Source of the DNA: Theodoxus fluviatilis
Taxonomy: Eukaryota > Mollusca > Gastropoda > Cycloneritida > Neritidae
Reading direction: 5' to 3'
DNA length: 35,000 nt
NCBI GenBank assembly: GCA_034096865.1
Contig: JAWQFJ010016671.1
Location: 1-35,000 of the forward strand
Of the stretch, positions 32,898 through 35,000 are shown piece by piece. Under the pieces are notes generated by a model. It did not search any database. It was not told the origin of the DNA and was given only the letters and a program-made list of their open reading frames with translations. The position numbers and the translations under genes are program-made. How positions within the stretch are numbered: position 1 is the first letter of the stretch; each line of letters begins with the position of its first letter.

Positions 32898-32978
<81 letters not shown>

Positions 32979-33194
32979 TCGCGCAGGATCGCTCGCATAA
33001 TTTTTACGCGTATACTAAAGCACACAAACGAACATACGCTTACGCATGCGCGGCAACTCCAAGAAAACTCTAATGCGATTCTCCATCTAAAACGCTGCAC
33101 TATTACATATTATTCATCCGTATCAAACTGGTTTTCTTACCTCAGCAACGCTGCGAATTGACGTTAATTTTCGAATCTTCGCGCTATCAAGCAT
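30909..33194 (-). CDS. Four-exon gene, unknown function, 140 residues
   Basis: Exon 1 is 33194-33141 (MLDSAKIRKLTSIRSVAE, donor GAG|GTAAGA). Exon 2 is 32074-31988 (YQDNICLTVKVTEYGCTAWK, CRRTPANQK; donor AAG|GTTTGT). Exon 3 is 31694-31586 (acceptor ATTTTCCACCAG; EPVGSASLSLPPPPPVPSLP and on; donor ACAT|GTAAGT, phase 1). Exon 4 is 31081-30909 (acceptor TTGTTTTTCAG; TG completes Leu, then AARANKHVEVKEEEVERAAK to HLESP and TGA). Exons 2-4 join with matching phases. Exon 1 joins in frame only if exon 2 begins after GCAGAG; the more usual GCAG two bases earlier would break the frame. The product has two or three Cys, a Pro-rich middle and a Lys/Glu-rich, probably helical tail. No family is recognised. 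All exons lie between the inverted ends at 27117 and 33860, so it may be transposon-borne. A missing extra exon between 1 and 2 is possible. Confidence 0.47.
32288..32363. repeat. (CA)n microsatellite
   Basis: Pure CA dinucleotides for about 75 bp. Confidence 0.97.
32899..32977. repeat. (CA)n microsatellite
   Basis: Pure CA dinucleotides for about 78 bp, flanked by CGCGCAT-rich sequence. Confidence 0.97.
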
Positions 33195-33394
33195 ATGGCA
33201 GGATCGCAGCAAATGGTCAGCAGCAAAAGATTAATGTGGGGAAATTCCCGCAAGCACGTTTCAAAGCTCGATCATGTTGTATTATACTTTGTTTGAATAA
33301 ATATTTGTTTTTAAGATGCACTTAAATTTATTTTATGTATGTATGTAATTGAGCAGATGTCGGCTCGATCTCTATCATTATCAAAGACCCTATA

Positions 33395-33721
33395 TATATA
33401 GGATCTTTGTCTCTATTGCGGGGGAGGGGGGGGGGAGGGGGGGGAGGGGGGGGGGGGGGGGGGGGCGGCGGGATTTTTGGGTCAAGAGTTCTTAAGGCCA
33501 TTCTTATTCTTGTGTCCTAAAACGCCTAAAAAACCATAAAATTCGTGTTACTTTTTTTTTAACTTAGAAACTTTTTCGTGTTTTTTTTTTCAGAAAAAAT
33601 TTCTAAGTTTTTTCAAAAAAAGGTAACATATATTTTATGGTTTTTTTATGCGTTTCAAGACAAAAGAATCAAAATGGCCTTAAGAAATTTTCACATAAAA
33701 TCCCGCAATAGCGGCCCTATA
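33395..33721. mobile_element. MITE / long inverted repeat with expanded poly-G arm
   Basis: The two halves are imperfect inverted copies. The left half reads CTATTGCGGG, then GTTCTTAAGGCCATTCTTAT and AAAACGCCTAAAAAACCATA. The right half, reverse-complemented, reads CTATTGCGGG, TTTCTTAAGGCCATTTTGAT and GAAACGCATAAAAAAACCAT. The arms are about 150 bp, with an A/T-rich centre near 33560-33600. In the left arm the GCGGG motif has grown into a run of about 50 mostly G bases (33419-33470). No target duplication was defined. Confidence 0.75.
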
Positions 33722-33724
33722 GTA

Positions 33725-33860
33725 CAGCCAACGTGTAAACCAACGGTTGACGTTGCGAACGTTGGGCCAACGTGATGCCAACGTTTCTTTGCCAACTGCG
33801 ACTTGCCAACCTTTTGCCAACTGTAGCGAACGTTGGGCCAACGTATGCTTGTTATCTGGG
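33725..33860. repeat. CCAACGTTGG palindrome array (right)
   Basis: About eight degenerate copies of GCCAACGT, GTTGGGCCAACGT and TTGCCAACT, ending GTTGGGCCAACGTATGCTTG, TTATCTGGG. The outer end is the inverted counterpart of 27117-27150. Confidence 0.88.
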
Positions 33861-33993
33861 ATAGTGCGAAAACCAGAGCGCTACAGGGAATGATTTGTTT
33901 GTTGTTTCAAGAGAGATAAAATTTAGTATCCAATCCCTTCTGTATAACAATAACATTCATCGGACTCCAATTTAAAAAGCTAAAAGAGGGAGA

Positions 33994-34160
33994 TGTGGTA
34001 TGACTTGCATACAATGTGACGATGTCTATTGATGAGGTCATGAATTGATGACGTCACTGTGGATCTGATGGCGGAATAAAGAACACCGAAAAACAGTTGA
34101 TACCGTATTTGTCTTTGCCTGTGATACGATGATAAGAAAACATCGCACATGGTGGCAGCG
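33994..34160 (+). mobile_element. Candidate LTR end with primer-binding-like site
   Basis: A segment from TGTGGTATGACTTG to CATCGCACA (33994-34149, 156 bp) begins TG and ends CA. It contains a TGACGTCA site (34049-34056) and an AATAAA (34075-34080), and is followed directly by TGGTGGCAGCG, which has the TGG start of a tRNA primer-binding site. These are the parts expected of a short retrotransposon LTR. No gag or pol lies downstream, no second LTR is in view and no flanking duplication was defined. Confidence 0.35.
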
Positions 34161-34181
34161 ATGATAAGAAAACATCGCACA
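34127..34181. repeat. 32-bp tandem duplication, 1.7 copies
   Basis: CGATGATAAGAAAACATCGC, then ACATGGTGGCAG, repeats after 32 bp. It spans the candidate LTR end and primer-binding site. GATG…CATC within it can pair as a small stem. Confidence 0.9.
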
Positions 34182-34354
34182 GTATGAACAGCCATTTCTT
34201 ATGCATCTATTACTACCTACCATGATGAAACATCACAAAACTTACAACCTGTGCTGCGTGCATTTGTCTCAATCAAATTTCTCAGTCACCTAATAAGCGG
34301 GTCACTGAGGATGGATATGGACTTATCTACACATGAATTAACCCTTACTGCGGT

Positions 34355-34420
34355 GATCACGGCCTGAGCCGCAGGTCCGGTCTGTGCTGAGAGCACTAGT
34401 CACGGCCTGAGCCGCATGTG
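34355..34420. repeat. Short direct repeat CACGGCCTGAGCCGCA
   Basis: The 16-bp motif occurs at about 34358 and 34401, 43 bp apart. No function is evident. Confidence 0.75.
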
Positions 34421-34474
34421 ATGGGGGGGAAGGTTGTCTAATGTTGTCTCTGTTGTGACTGGTCTCAAAAAAGA

Positions 34475-34717
34475 TTGTTTGCTTTCACTCTATGGAGGAA
34501 AAGCTTCTGCATTCCCATACATGTGGCTAGGGATGAAGATCATGAACTGTTCTCCTCACAATGGGTTATCTCCAAGCATAGATACCCTGTGAATCTGCTT
34601 CAAGGGCGAGTGCATGCATTCCAGATTTGGAATCACCGCCAAGGAGATGATATACTTTCAATTTTCAAGGGATTTGTGAACGAATTTGGCATGGGAGAGC
34701 ATTCTAAGGGCAGATGA
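34475..34717 (+). CDS. Open frame, unknown, weak
   Basis: Open for 80 codons to TGA at 34715-34717. The C-terminal half (SQWVISKHRYPVNLLQGRVH, then AFQIWNHRQGDDILSIF) has a protein-like composition, but no splice partner, start context or family is recognised. The sequence that follows to 35000 is also unassigned. It may be an exon or a decayed repeat. Confidence 0.15.
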   Translation: MFAFTLWRKSFCIPIHVARDEDHELFSSQWVISKHRYPVNLLQGRVHAFQIWNHRQGDDILSIFKGFVNEFGMGEHSKGR

Positions 34718-35000
34718 GGACAACTCTGCCAAGACGGCAAACATGGGTGGAGATATCCGAGGAATATAATTGCTGTCAGCGGTCTCTCAAACGAAGCTGC
34801 CACGACTATGACGGGAAAAGTGCTTTATTATGATTTGTTGAGATACATGTAGAGGCCACACACAGGTTCAACCGTGGGTCCGTTCATACAAGAGGGGAGG
34901 GACTTTGTGAGGAGATTGACACCCACAAGCTGCCACACGCTCGCCACACAAGCCAGCAAGAGCAAGCTCGCGCAATCTTCTTCTTGAAAGCACGTCCGGT

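Larger units (their letters stand above)
32080..33140. other. Presumed first intron of the four-exon gene
   Basis: AT-rich sequence with two CA microsatellites. No further exon with matching phase was found. An open stretch after CCAG on the minus strand near 32511 (FRGLLFTSETIAIKN) has no donor giving a compatible phase. Confidence 0.35.
27117..33860. mobile_element. Possible 6.7-kb element with CCAACGTTGG-rich inverted ends
   Basis: The left end reads CCCCAGATAGCAAGCAAACG, then TTGGGCCAACGT. The reverse complement of the right end reads CCCAGATAACAAGCATACGT, then TGGCCCAACGT. ATA lies directly outside both ends (27114-27116 and 33861-33863). Inside both ends are arrays of CCAACGTTGG-type palindromes (27117-27370 and 33725-33860). 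The interior holds nested repeats, a LINE fragment, a MITE and a four-exon gene. The alternative is two independent insertions of a shorter member in opposite orientation. Confidence 0.45.

Noticed and set aside
33994..34160. Assignment of the LTR candidate to a named mollusc retrotransposon
   Set aside because: Only a short LTR-like unit is present and there is no gag or pol; a name would be a guess.

Overview
This is an intron- and repeat-rich animal nuclear window. Signs are canonical GT-AG splice sites, an AATAAA signal, many decayed transposons and very little coding sequence. No bacterial-type operon, rRNA, tRNA or CRISPR array is visible. The repeat style and a small secreted Gly/Tyr-rich protein resembling mollusc shell-matrix proteins suggest a lophotrochozoan, most likely a mollusc. 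That assignment is inference, not proof.

Layout, left to right. 1-990: 48-bp minisatellite. 2333-2497: three 55-bp repeats. 2556-2650: fragment of a short interspersed repeat seen again at 8703-8880. 2945-3425: CA repeat. 3456-4421: deleted mariner-like element with TIRs. 5330-5640: G-rich tract. 6688-8339 (minus): a two-exon gene for a 73-residue secreted Gly/Tyr-rich protein, whose intron holds a 1-kb polypurine/polypyrimidine tract. 8483-8880: ATTG repeats and the interspersed repeat. 10181-10800 (minus): two possible exons of an unknown gene. 10896-12861: a TIR element with perfect 37-bp ends and a relic of a cysteine-rich transposase tail. 12975-13786: a second possible TIR element with a candidate exon. 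14968-17673: a non-LTR retrotransposon with a 12-bp target duplication and an inverted 5' half, the signature of twin priming. 17895-18727: 52-bp minisatellite.

19297-26300 is a roughly 7-kb pentanucleotide satellite built mainly of CACCG, CACCA and CACTG. It grades into CATCA-rich units and then a CATAG/CCTAG array to about 26650. Its very long open frames are artefacts of a stop-free 5-bp repeat. 26708-26941 is a MITE with a 3-bp target duplication. 27117 and 33860 carry matching inverted termini with arrays of the CCAACGTTGG palindrome, possibly the ends of one 6.7-kb element. Between them lie three copies of a repeat dense in AGGTCA motifs, a LINE 3' fragment, and a four-exon minus-strand gene (30909-33194) whose exons can be joined in one open frame of 140 residues. 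The right edge has a candidate LTR with a primer-binding-like site and otherwise unassigned sequence.

The two best host-like genes are both on the minus strand and show no evident functional link. Most of the information in the window is about mobile-element history and repeat evolution.
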